NCBI GenBank assembly: GCA_937897315.1
Contig: CALCNS010000060.1
Location: forward strand, 1 to 8,311
Direction of reading: 5' to 3'
DNA length: 8,311 bases
From: an uncultured Bacillota bacterium
Lineage (GTDB): Bacteria > Bacillota > JAAYKD01
Part shown: piece by piece, positions 1-5,368 of the stretch
Layout of the letters: the number at the start of each line of letters is the position of its first letter
Numbering within the stretch: position 1 is the first letter of the stretch
Program-made: the position numbers and the translations under genes
The notes under the pieces: model-generated
What the model saw: only the letters and a program-made list of their open reading frames with translations
What the model was told of the DNA's origin: nothing
The model's database searches: none

Positions 1-195
1 TTCGAAATCATTAGTGAAGTGTCGTTCCAGATGTCTATTCCAGCTTAAAACCTGCATTTTGGCCAAAAACCGATTTTCAGAAGTAGAGAATTCTTGAAAT
101 GGCCAGAAAACGTTGATAAGCGTCAACCCAAAGAGCATGCCAATAAAAAGCAGAGAAATGAGTTTGTTGTAAAGGGTTTCTGTTTTTGTATTCAT
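1..195 (-). CDS. DHHW-like exported protein, N-terminal fragment (cut by window edge)
   Basis: This is an open frame of 65 codons from an ATG at 193-195, running off the left edge without a stop. The visible part has a short polar N-terminus, one hydrophobic segment (about residues 12-32) that should act as a signal anchor, and then an SENRFLAKM-type stretch (residues 39-47) followed by an F-x-x-DFE stretch (60-65). In DHHW-family proteins and related AlgJ/AlgX-like SGNH proteins, an ENR-x-L segment followed by a 'DFE.Y..D.FP.R' segment opens the extracytoplasmic domain, so the match is good although the catalytic part is missing. A GGGAGGG ribosome binding site (200-206) overlaps the end of the MBOAT gene, whose stop lies 10 bases upstream, indicating translational linkage. 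The known pairing of these proteins with MBOAT acyltransferases supports a role in surface-polymer O-acylation; that role is inferred. Only the N-terminus was available for the family call. Confidence 0.72.
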   Translation of the reverse strand, partial: MNTKTETLYNKLISLLFIGMLFGLTLINVFWPFQEFSTSENRFLAKMQVLSWNRHLERHFTNDFE

Positions 196-205
196 CTTAC
201 CCTCC

Positions 206-1612
206 CTAAAAGCGGAAATACAAGAAGGGATTATAGGTGGAATCCACCAAATAAGCCGTACTCAAAAGAAAAGAAAAGGCTAAAACTACTACGGTTGCTG
301 GGGTTAACCATATGGGTCGAGTCACTTTCAAGTGGGAATGCATGCGTGCAAAAAACGGAGTGGAAGCGAGTGCGCAAATCAGTAAAAGAGGTAAATAAGC
401 GGTCGCATAAAACAAACCCTCTCCGGAGACCAGTGGTACGCCGCCAAAACCGAACAATTTTGCTAAATATGTTCCGATTTGAGAAACATCTTCTATGGCA
501 AAGATGACCCACCCTAACATGGCAAAAAACAACGTGTAAGCGACAGAGAAAACGGAGGGTATGCGTTTTAGGAAACTCCCTAAGAAGAATTTTTCAATAA
601 TGAGTAGCAAAAAGTAATAAAGTCCCCAAAGAACATAGTTCCAACTGGCTCCATGCCACAAACCGGTTAAAGCCCAGACGGCAAAAATATTGAACATTTG
701 ACGGGATAAACGAACTCGATTCCCCCCCAAGGGTATGTAGACATATTCTCGAAACCAGGTACCCAACGAAATATGCCAGCGACGCCAAAATTCCGTAATG
801 CTTTTGCTAATGTAGGGGAAATTGAAGTTCTCGGGAAAATCAAAACCCAGCATTTTTCCTAAGCCAATTGCCATATCGGAGTACCCCGAAAAGTCAAAGT
901 ATATTTGGAAAGTAAATGCCAAGATGCCTAGCCAGGAGGTTAAGACAGACTGTTCGGATAGGGGCAATAGTTTTACCTTATCCCATAACAAGCCAATGTT
1001 ATTCGCTAAAAGCACTTTTTTAACTAAGCCGACCATGAAACGCTCAATGCCTTCGGTAAAGCGACCTAAGTTCTCAACTCGATGATCCAAGGCTTCGGCG
1101 ATATCTTTGTATCGTACAATAGGTCCGGCAATGAGTTGCGGAAAGAGAACGACATACGCACCAAAGGACAGGATATTCCGCTGAATCGGAGCTTCTTTTC
1201 GGTAGACATCGATACTGTACGACATGGTTTGGAAGGTGTAAAAAGAAACACCGATGGGTAAAGGAATATTCAATAAAGGTATGTTCCAACCAAGGAGCAA
1301 ATTTACATTTTGTAGGACAAAGTCCGCATATTTAAAAAAGCCCAATATGGCAAGGTTCCCAATCACCGCCATGGCCACCACCGCTTGTTGCTTGCGCTTT
1401 TGACCTTCAAATAAACCTAGGAGTAAGCCATTGCAATAATCAAAAATCGTTGACACCAACATGATTATGATGTAAACCGGTTCTCCCCAGGCATAAAAAA
1501 ACAAACTGGCGAAAAATAAAAAAGCATTACGCCAAGACCGAGGTATTATGTAGTAGGTGGCTAAAACAATCGGTAAGTAGCAAAACAAAAACAACAAACT
1601 GGAAAAGACCAT
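206..1612 (-). CDS. MBOAT family O-acyltransferase (AlgI/PatA/DltB-like)
   Basis: A 468-residue polytopic membrane protein, the usual length for AlgI-type MBOAT acyltransferases. These proteins pass an acyl group, commonly acetyl, across the membrane to extracellular polysaccharide or peptidoglycan with the help of an exported SGNH-fold partner. Family landmarks appear in order: GFFKYADF (91-98), PIGVSFYTFQTMSY (119-132), FPQLIAGPIVRY (157-168), FDFSGYSDMAIGLGKMLG (239-256), FWRRWHISLGTWFREYVYIP (275-294) and LTGLWHGASWNYVLWG (315-330). His320 in the WHG motif is the invariant catalytic histidine; His280 is the second conserved histidine. Hydrophobic segments run the whole length. Start: ATG at 1610-1612 with GAGGTG (1621-1626) 8 bases upstream. 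It lies 16 bases after the lipoprotein gene and 10 bases before the DHHW-like gene, so co-transcription is likely. The acceptor polymer is unknown. The neighbours argue against DltB proper, because no dltA, dltC or dltD is present in the window. Confidence 0.96.
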   Translation of the reverse strand: MVFSSLLFLFCYLPIVLATYYIIPRSWRNAFLFFASLFFYAWGEPVYIIIMLVSTIFDYCNGLLLGLFEGQKRKQQAVVAMAVIGNLAILGFFKYADFVLQNVNLLLGWNIPLLNIPLPIGVSFYTFQTMSYSIDVYRKEAPIQRNILSFGAYVVLFPQLIAGPIVRYKDIAEALDHRVENLGRFTEGIERFMVGLVKKVLLANNIGLLWDKVKLLPLSEQSVLTSWLGILAFTFQIYFDFSGYSDMAIGLGKMLGFDFPENFNFPYISKSITEFWRRWHISLGTWFREYVYIPLGGNRVRLSRQMFNIFAVWALTGLWHGASWNYVLWGLYYFLLLIIEKFFLGSFLKRIPSVFSVAYTLFFAMLGWVIFAIEDVSQIGTYLAKLFGFGGVPLVSGEGLFYATAYLPLLLICALASTPFFARMHSHLKVTRPIWLTPATVVVLAFSFLLSTAYLVDSTYNPFLYFRF

Positions 1613-1628
1613 GTGGGCTGCACCTCAT

Positions 1629-2135
1629 TTATTTGTTCTGATATGCCTGTTCAATGAGCTTTGAGAGTGGTTCAATTTGATCTTTGGCACAAACAATATA
1701 GACTAGATCTCTGCCACTTGCATGCGACACAACCTGGGCAATTTTCTCACCTTCTGCCGGCAAATAGCTATCAAAGCTCTCTTTCTGAGTGGCAAGGCGC
1801 TTCTCGATTTTCTTTTGGATATCCTTGACATCCGATTCGTTTTTGGCACGAACCAGAATGATTTCATCGCTGATAATCGCTTCTGCGCAAACATAAATAG
1901 CAAAGGAGTCTAAAAGAGAGGCGTCAATATCGTAAAACTTGCTTAAACGAGAAGAGCTTAACGCTAACATTTCCGGGAACTTTCCGACTTTGAGCAACTG
2001 TTCGGCGAGATGGCCTAATTTGGGTTCATTTTGCTCGAGTGTTGGTGTCGTCGGTGGTTCCTGGACGGTCTGTTGGCAGCCTGAGAGCAAAAGGGCAAAA
2101 ACAAGAAAAAGAATCCAACGTGAAGTATGTCTCAT
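1629..2135 (-). CDS. DUF4358-like lipoprotein
   Basis: A 168-residue predicted lipoprotein. Residues 1-20 form a lipoprotein signal: basic MRHTSR, a hydrophobic core, and an LLSGC lipobox with Cys20 as the lipidation site. A Pro/Thr/Gln-rich linker (about 21-36) follows. The globular part carries a segment EIILVRAKNESDVKDIQKKI (91-110), then a basic helix with an 'F.SY.P.E' segment, and ends in a strand before a C-terminal helix. This pattern is typical of DUF4358 proteins found beside MBOAT/DHHW genes in Bacillota; their biochemical function is not established. Start: the open frame extends 34 codons further upstream to 2237, into the hydrolase gene, but the ATG at 2133-2135 is preferred. 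It has AAAGGTGG (2142-2149) just upstream and gives a perfect lipobox at the right distance. It is probably attached to the outer face of the membrane, where it could act on or scaffold the acyltransferase complex (inference). Confidence 0.85.
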   Translation of the reverse strand: MRHTSRWILFLVFALLLSGCQQTVQEPPTTPTLEQNEPKLGHLAEQLLKVGKFPEMLALSSSRLSKFYDIDASLLDSFAIYVCAEAIISDEIILVRAKNESDVKDIQKKIEKRLATQKESFDSYLPAEGEKIAQVVSHASGRDLVYIVCAKDQIEPLSKLIEQAYQNK

Positions 2136-2163
2136 GTGCGACCACCTTTCTTCTAAAGACCTA

Positions 2164-2904
2164 TTAAGAATACTCGACGATGTACTCCAATTGAGCCAGC
2201 CAAGCTCCGTAGAATTGGTAGAATAAATGTAAACCATCGGGACTGAAATTCGGATTTAGGCTACCATCTTCCAAACAGAAGGGTTGACATATTTCTGCAA
2301 ACAAAACCTCGTGTTGCAAACAATATTCTTTCAAAGCAGCATTAAAGGTAGTGATGATCTCGTTGTTGATTTTGGGGTGATTATAAGTGCTTGCTACAGG
2401 TAGTATGGATTGAACCACAAGAACGGCCGTTGGAAAACGTTCTCGTAGTGCACTCAGCAAATCATCGTATCGAGTGATATAGGTTTCGATGTCCATATCA
2501 TAGTACGTCATATCATTAATACCCAAGAGAATAAAAATAGTTTCCACACGATCTGATTTCCAATCTTCCAGGTTGTTTTTGGCTTTGGCTAAAGTTAAGC
2601 CCAAATTGGCCATGATGGGACGGGTATCGAAGGCCTCCAAGAGGGTTAACCCTTGGGTAATCGAATCCCCGATAAAGGCAGCGGTTTGAAAAAAAGAATG
2701 TTCGCTGGTCTCTTTGGTTTCGGCCATCAAAAAATCCTGAGCAGTTCGCTGCGGCTTATGTTTTATAGCTAAAGCAGGACGGTCGGGTAATTGTAGAGAA
2801 TCGTCTCTCTTTCGCAGGCTGACTGCTGCTAGAAAGGATTCGGAAAACAGCAACGACAATACTAGGCTGAACCCGAGCCAGGAAAGAATTCGATTTCGCT
2901 TCAA
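2164..2904 (-). CDS. SGNH/GDSL-type hydrolase, exported, TTG start
   Basis: A 246-residue SGNH-fold protein with an N-terminal basic and hydrophobic segment (about residues 1-28) that acts as a signal peptide or anchor. Block I is FIGDSITQG (77-85), with Ser81 the predicted nucleophile. The block II glycine is probably Gly102 (ANLGLT). Block III is LLGINDM (126-132), with Asn130 an oxyanion-hole residue. Block V is SPDGLH (221-226), giving Asp223 and His226 for the triad. Such enzymes are esterases or acyltransferases on sugars. Beside an MBOAT protein it could transfer or remove acyl groups on the same polymer (inference). The start codon is TTG at 2902-2904, preceded by AAAGGG-AAGTGATC (2908-2921), which closely resembles a full anti-16S complement. 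The next in-frame ATG is residue 60 and would remove the export signal. It is the first gene of the operon, and its stop lies 28 bases before the lipoprotein start. Confidence 0.92.
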   Translation of the reverse strand: MKRNRILSWLGFSLVLSLLFSESFLAAVSLRKRDDSLQLPDRPALAIKHKPQRTAQDFLMAETKETSEHSFFQTAAFIGDSITQGLTLLEAFDTRPIMANLGLTLAKAKNNLEDWKSDRVETIFILLGINDMTYYDMDIETYITRYDDLLSALRERFPTAVLVVQSILPVASTYNHPKINNEIITTFNAALKEYCLQHEVLFAEICQPFCLEDGSLNPNFSPDGLHLFYQFYGAWLAQLEYIVEYS

Positions 2905-2907
2905 TTA

Positions 2908-2921
2908 GATCACTTCCCTTT
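2908..2921 (-). promoter_or_regulatory. Extended ribosome binding site deciding the TTG start of the SGNH hydrolase
   Basis: Read on the minus strand this is AAAGGGAAGTGATC, ending 3 bases before the TTG. It resembles the perfect Shine-Dalgarno sequence AAAGGAGGTGATC. The strong site supports initiation at TTG 2904 and therefore retention of the N-terminal export signal. Confidence 0.8.
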
Positions 2922-2938
2922 ACAAATATCCAAAGCAC

Positions 2939-2968
2939 AGTATACCACAAAGCGGTTACTAATGGAAA
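2939..2968 (-). promoter_or_regulatory. Sigma-70/SigA-type promoter of the acylation operon (extended -10)
   Basis: On the minus strand a -10 TATACT (2939-2944) is preceded by TGG, which gives the TGn extended -10 motif. An 18-base spacer separates it from a 4/6 match -35, TTTCCA (2963-2968). Transcription would start near 2932, leaving a leader of roughly 28 bases before the TTG start. The promoter is recognised from its motif only. Confidence 0.65.
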
Positions 2969-3016
2969 GGTTCAGATAAAGAAAGTTATGGAAAATTGTC
3001 CTAGTGAAAAACTCAC

Positions 3017-3045
3017 TTGACAGATACGACGTTTTTGGATATATT
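3017..3045 (+). promoter_or_regulatory. Strong promoter of the tRNA operon
   Basis: A perfect -35 TTGACA (3017-3022), a 17-base spacer, and a -10 TATATT (3040-3045). The predicted start near 3052 lies about 14 bases before the first tRNA. It diverges from the acylation-operon promoter, whose -35 is about 48 bases away. Confidence 0.85.
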
Positions 3046-3065
3046 ATAGCTTGTCCATGAGGCAA

Positions 3066-3140
3066 GCCAGTGTGGCGCAACGGCAGCGCAACTGATTTGT
3101 AATCAGTAGGTTGTAGGTTCGAATCCTATCACTGGCTCCA
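3066..3140 (+). tRNA. tRNA-Thr (anticodon TGT)
   Basis: A 75-base tRNA with encoded CCA. The acceptor stem GCCAGTG (3066-3072) pairs perfectly with CACTGGC (3130-3136). The anticodon arm is ACTGA-loop-TCAGT with loop TTTGTAA, placing TGT at 3098-3100, which reads ACA. The T arm carries GGTTCGAATCC. The discriminator base is T, followed by CCA at 3138-3140. It is the first gene of a two-tRNA transcript. Confidence 0.98.
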
Positions 3141-3146
3141 AATTAT

Positions 3147-3221
3147 GCGGAAGTAGTTCAACGGTAGAGCGTCAGCTTCCCAAGCTGAATGTTGCGGGTT
3201 CGAATCCCGTCTTCCGCTCCA
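3147..3221 (+). tRNA. tRNA-Gly (anticodon CCC)
   Basis: A 75-base tRNA with encoded CCA, six bases after tRNA-Thr. The acceptor stem GCGGAAG (3147-3153) pairs with CTTCCGC (3211-3217). The anticodon arm is TCAGC-loop-GCTGA with loop TTCCCAA, so the anticodon is CCC at 3179-3181, reading GGG. The T arm has GGGTTCGAATCCC. Discriminator T and CCA (3219-3221) follow. CCC is the less universal glycine isoacceptor, since many Bacillota read GGG by wobble from TCC. Confidence 0.97.
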
Positions 3222-3226
3222 AGAGT

Positions 3227-3260
3227 GCAGAGTCATCGTTCAGATGACTCTGCTTTTTTT
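3227..3260 (+). terminator. Rho-independent terminator of the tRNA operon
   Basis: An 11-bp perfect stem, GCAGAGTCATC (3227-3237) with GATGACTCTGC (3243-3253), closes a 5-base loop and is followed directly by seven T residues (3254-3260). It begins 5 bases after the tRNA-Gly CCA. Confidence 0.96.
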
Positions 3261-3547
3261 ATACCTAAATTCAAGGTGGAGGAAGGAAATAAACATTCAA
3301 CACCATATATAGTAAATTTTTTGAAGTCACAAGTCAAATACAGCTAAATATGGGGTGGCGAACAATCAAAAGTCAATTATTACAGAAATATGACCAGATT
3401 GTAATGATAATTTTTTTGTTCTTCAGAGTATGCGAGAGAGTCCATATTGCTTATGTCACAAAAATCTACAAATAAATACAGCTGGGCAGATTCGGTAGGC
3501 ATGTTTGTGATTCGAAAAATCATGTCATAAACATCCTAAATTTCGTT

Positions 3548-3575
3548 TTGATGTTTCATTTTATCCGGTTAAAAT
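3548..3575 (+). promoter_or_regulatory. Possible distal promoter upstream of the M23 peptidase
   Basis: TTGATG (3548-3553), a 16-base spacer and TAAAAT (3570-3575). If used, it would make a transcript with a leader of about 175 bases that includes the hairpin at 3595-3622. It is a motif match in AT-rich DNA, so the chance of a false positive is high. Confidence 0.35.
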
Positions 3576-3594
3576 TAAGGTATAAGCGTTTTAT

Positions 3595-3622
3595 GCGCCG
3601 AAAATAAGCTGAATTTTAGCGC
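3595..3622 (+). other. Leader-region hairpin
   Basis: GCGC-CG-AAAAT (3595-3605) can pair with ATTTT-A-GCGC (3613-3622) around a 7-base loop, with one internal mismatch or bulge. No T-run follows immediately; the nearest is at about 3636-3643. It does not look like a simple terminator. I could not match it to a known riboswitch. Confidence 0.4.
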
Positions 3623-3677
3623 AAGGACAGTTAAATTTTTTTGAGCCATCATCCTCTACTGAAAAAGAACAAAAAGC

Positions 3678-3706
3678 TTGATTTTTCATTACAATCAGGT
3701 TACAAT
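3678..3706 (+). promoter_or_regulatory. Proximal promoter of the M23 peptidase gene
   Basis: A -35 TTGATT (3678-3683), a 17-base spacer and a -10 TACAAT (3701-3706). Transcription should start near 3713, about 46 bases before the preferred TTG start codon. The -35 coincides with the most upstream possible start of the open frame, so translation cannot begin there on this transcript. Confidence 0.78.
3688..3704 (-). promoter_or_regulatory. Predicted WalR box in the M23 peptidase promoter
   Basis: On the minus strand this reads TGTAAC-CTGAT-TGTAAT, a match at every defined position to the WalR consensus TGTWAH-N5-TGTWAH. On the plus strand it appears as a 9-bp exact direct repeat, TTACAATCA, at 3689-3697 and 3700-3708 with an 11-bp period. 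The box covers the promoter spacer and the first four bases of the -10. A bound regulator here might occlude polymerase, so repression is a reasonable guess, though orientation alone does not settle the sign. WalR is encoded by the next gene downstream. Confidence 0.7.
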
Positions 3707-3741
3707 CAATCCAGAATGTCGCATGCTGATGCGTATCCGCC

Positions 3742-3750
3742 AAAGGGGGT
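3742..3750 (+). promoter_or_regulatory. Ribosome binding site deciding the TTG start of the M23 peptidase
   Basis: AAAGGGGGT lies 8 bases before TTG 3759, while the alternative starts at 3723, 3729 (ATG) and 3840 (ATG) lack a comparable site. This is the main reason for the start chosen for the peptidase. Confidence 0.72.
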
Positions 3751-3758
3751 CTTTCCTT

Positions 3759-5252
3759 TTGATTCAAAACTTTATAAGAGAAGGACTGCGGCAAGTCAGA
3801 AGAACCCTGGACCACATCCTTTCTCCTGAATTGGCTATTATGGAGCGTAAGCTCGCAAAGAAGAGAATTGTCCAACCGATTTGGAATCAACAAAAATTAC
3901 TTTGGCAAAAGTTGCGTTACTCTTATTACTCTAGGCAAAAGAGAATCGCGCATACCCTTGTCGCCGTACTAATGACTAGCTTCATTATGGCGGGAGCCGC
4001 ATTCCCACGCGTTGTCTACCAAGTTCGGGTAGAAGATGCAACTATAGGAACGGTGCGTTCTACCGCTGTGGTGGAACAAATTGTGAAGGATTACCTTTCT
4101 GAAAAGAAAGGTGATGCACCTTATCAACTGGTCATAGACCCGGCTGTTTCGTATTATCCGATTCGTCAAAAAAGTAGTTTAACTAGTGTAGAACAGTTGA
4201 AAACCGAGTTACTACAACATGTGACGGTGAAAGCCCAAGCCTCGGTGATTCGTGTCGCCGATAAAGTCTCTATTGCTTTAGCAACGTCTGCAGATGTGAA
4301 TCAGGTATTAGATAATGTTAAGATGTTCTACACGGGTAATAACAAAGGCATCGAAACCTTACAAGCGCAATTCACGGACGAATTAACAGTTCGTCGAGAA
4401 GTGGTTGAACTAAGCAATATCAAAACCATTAGCGAAGCCACCTCACTCATGGTTTCCGGTTCCGAAAAGCGACAAGTCGTGACCATTGCAGCCGGGGACA
4501 CCTTATGGGACATTGCGATGTCTCAATCTATTAGTGTGGACGAACTCTTGGCAAAGAATCCGGAAGCGGCTTATTTGCAACCTGGCGATCAGTTGGTCAT
4601 TACTCAAGCAGAACCTATTGTAGGGGTTGTGACCAATGAAACCACTCGTGAAGAATCGGTCATACCGTATGAAACCGAGACGCGTTACTCAGACAACCTG
4701 TATGTGACCGATGTCCAAGAACTTGTGGCTGGACAAAACGGGCTTAAGGCAGAGGAGTTTGCCATCGTTCGCCAAAACGGCGAAGAAGTAAGCCGAGTCT
4801 CATTGGGTTTGAATATTATTCAAGAACCCGTTACTCGAGTCATCGTCAAAGGAACCCAAATCCCCTATGGAGTTGGAACAGGCACCTTTATTTGGCCTAT
4901 GTGGGGGAATGTCACCGCAGGGTATGGCTGGTATGAATATGGATATCATCGTGGTATTGATATTGCTTCCGGGTATGGTCGTGGAACGGTTATGGCTGCG
5001 GACTCTGGAGTTGTCACAGATGCCGGATACGATTATTTCGGGTTAGGATATTTTGTGACAATTAACCATAACAATGGCTATGTCACCCGTTACGGGCATT
5101 TGAGTTCGATTTTGGTTTCATATGGTCAGGCGGTGCGGCAAGGTGATGCCATTGGTATTGAAGGCAATACCGGCTATAGCTTTGGAACGCATTTGCATTT
5201 TGAAATTCATGTCAATGGTGCACGCGTCAATCCCTATTACTATTTGCCATAA
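3759..5252 (+). CDS. Membrane-anchored M23 (LytM-type) peptidase with LysM and G5 domains
   Basis: Predicted peptidoglycan endopeptidase of 497 residues, starting at TTG 3759. A long basic N-terminal tail (residues 1-63) precedes one membrane segment (about 64-83), so the rest should lie outside the membrane. Next comes a poorly defined region (84-238). A LysM domain follows (about 239-282, from VVTIAAGDTLWDIA to QPGDQLVI), which binds glycan. A G5 domain follows (about 290-365, ending RVIVKGT). The C-terminal M23 domain (about 379-497) has HRGIDIA with His397 and Asp401, RYGHL with His447, and HLHFE with His478 and His480. By LytM comparison His397, Asp401 and His480 bind zinc, while His447 and His478 are catalytic. 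All are intact, so the enzyme should be active. It has its own promoter with a WalR box and its own terminator, and sits 116 bases before walR. An ATG at 3840 would give a shorter tail and cannot be excluded. Confidence 0.93.
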   Translation: MIQNFIREGLRQVRRTLDHILSPELAIMERKLAKKRIVQPIWNQQKLLWQKLRYSYYSRQKRIAHTLVAVLMTSFIMAGAAFPRVVYQVRVEDATIGTVRSTAVVEQIVKDYLSEKKGDAPYQLVIDPAVSYYPIRQKSSLTSVEQLKTELLQHVTVKAQASVIRVADKVSIALATSADVNQVLDNVKMFYTGNNKGIETLQAQFTDELTVRREVVELSNIKTISEATSLMVSGSEKRQVVTIAAGDTLWDIAMSQSISVDELLAKNPEAAYLQPGDQLVITQAEPIVGVVTNETTREESVIPYETETRYSDNLYVTDVQELVAGQNGLKAEEFAIVRQNGEEVSRVSLGLNIIQEPVTRVIVKGTQIPYGVGTGTFIWPMWGNVTAGYGWYEYGYHRGIDIASGYGRGTVMAADSGVVTDAGYDYFGLGYFVTINHNNGYVTRYGHLSSILVSYGQAVRQGDAIGIEGNTGYSFGTHLHFEIHVNGARVNPYYYLP

Positions 5253-5266
5253 CTACCGCAGAAAGT

Positions 5267-5299
5267 CCGGCAACCTTGAGAAAAGGTTGCCGGTTTTTT
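5267..5299 (+). terminator. Rho-independent terminator after the M23 peptidase gene
   Basis: An 11-bp perfect stem, CCGGCAACCTT (5267-5277) with AAGGTTGCCGG (5283-5293), has a 5-base GAGAA loop and is followed by six T residues (5294-5299). It separates the peptidase transcript from walR and overlaps a candidate walR promoter. Confidence 0.95.
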
Positions 5300-5304
5300 A
5301 TATA
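5276..5304 (+). promoter_or_regulatory. Candidate walR promoter embedded in the terminator
   Basis: TTGAGA (5276-5281, 5/6 match to the -35 consensus), a 17-base spacer and TATATA (5299-5304, 4/6 match to the -10). The -35 lies in the hairpin loop and the -10 begins at the end of the T-run. The predicted start near 5311 gives a leader of about 58 bases. I saw no better promoter between the terminator and walR. Confidence 0.5.
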
Positions 5305-5368
5305 AGAAGGGAAGAAGTCCCTGCATCGCGAAATATTACCTTTGCAGTTCAAGGAGGTGTTACCCCAA

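Larger units (their letters stand above)
3261..3677. other. AT-rich intergenic region with no convincing gene
   Basis: About 417 bases between the tRNA terminator and the peptidase promoter. No open frame here combines a ribosome binding site with a recognisable product. A GGTGGAGGAAGG stretch (about 3285-3296) looks like a ribosome binding site but has no usable reading frame after it. The region holds an imperfect direct repeat (3326-3345 and 3455-3483), an ATTACA/TGTAAT inverted pair (3379-3405), a possible promoter (3548-3575) and a hairpin (3595-3622). It could be an untranslated leader or regulatory DNA for the peptidase, or a decayed gene. Confidence 0.6.

Noticed and set aside
94..507. 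Plus-strand open frame of 137 codons across the DHHW/MBOAT junction
   Set aside because: It is antisense to two well-supported genes, has a low-complexity basic composition, and has no recognisable domain or ribosome binding site.
2136..2237. N-terminal extension of the DUF4358-like lipoprotein by 34 codons
   Set aside because: It overlaps the hydrolase 3' end and would bury the lipoprotein signal. The ATG at 2135 has its own ribosome binding site and a correctly placed lipobox.
3285..3318. GGTGGAGGAAGG, which looks like a strong ribosome binding site after the tRNA terminator
   Set aside because: The only start-like codon at a suitable distance (ATT) opens a frame of five codons, and no plausible gene follows.
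3350..3475. Small plus-strand frame of 41 codons (ATG at 3350) in the intergenic gap
   Set aside because: There is no ribosome binding site before the ATG and no recognisable product. An open frame this short is easily explained by chance.
3678..3758. N-terminal extension of the M23 peptidase to the TTG at 3678
   Set aside because: The TTG is part of the predicted -35 element and lies upstream of the expected transcript start. A strong ribosome binding site supports TTG 3759 instead.
3540..3760. c-di-AMP (ydaO-type) riboswitch in front of the hydrolase
   Set aside because: It was considered because such riboswitches often control M23/LysM genes, but the conserved purine-rich core and characteristic joining segments were not visible. 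Only a simple hairpin was found.
3591..3893. Minus-strand frame of 100 codons opposite the start of the M23 gene
   Set aside because: It runs through the peptidase promoter and N-terminal coding region and has no domain or convincing start signals.
5309..5321. Short inverted repeat GGGA-N5-TCCC upstream of walR
   Set aside because: With four-base arms, it is too short to distinguish from chance and matches no known operator.
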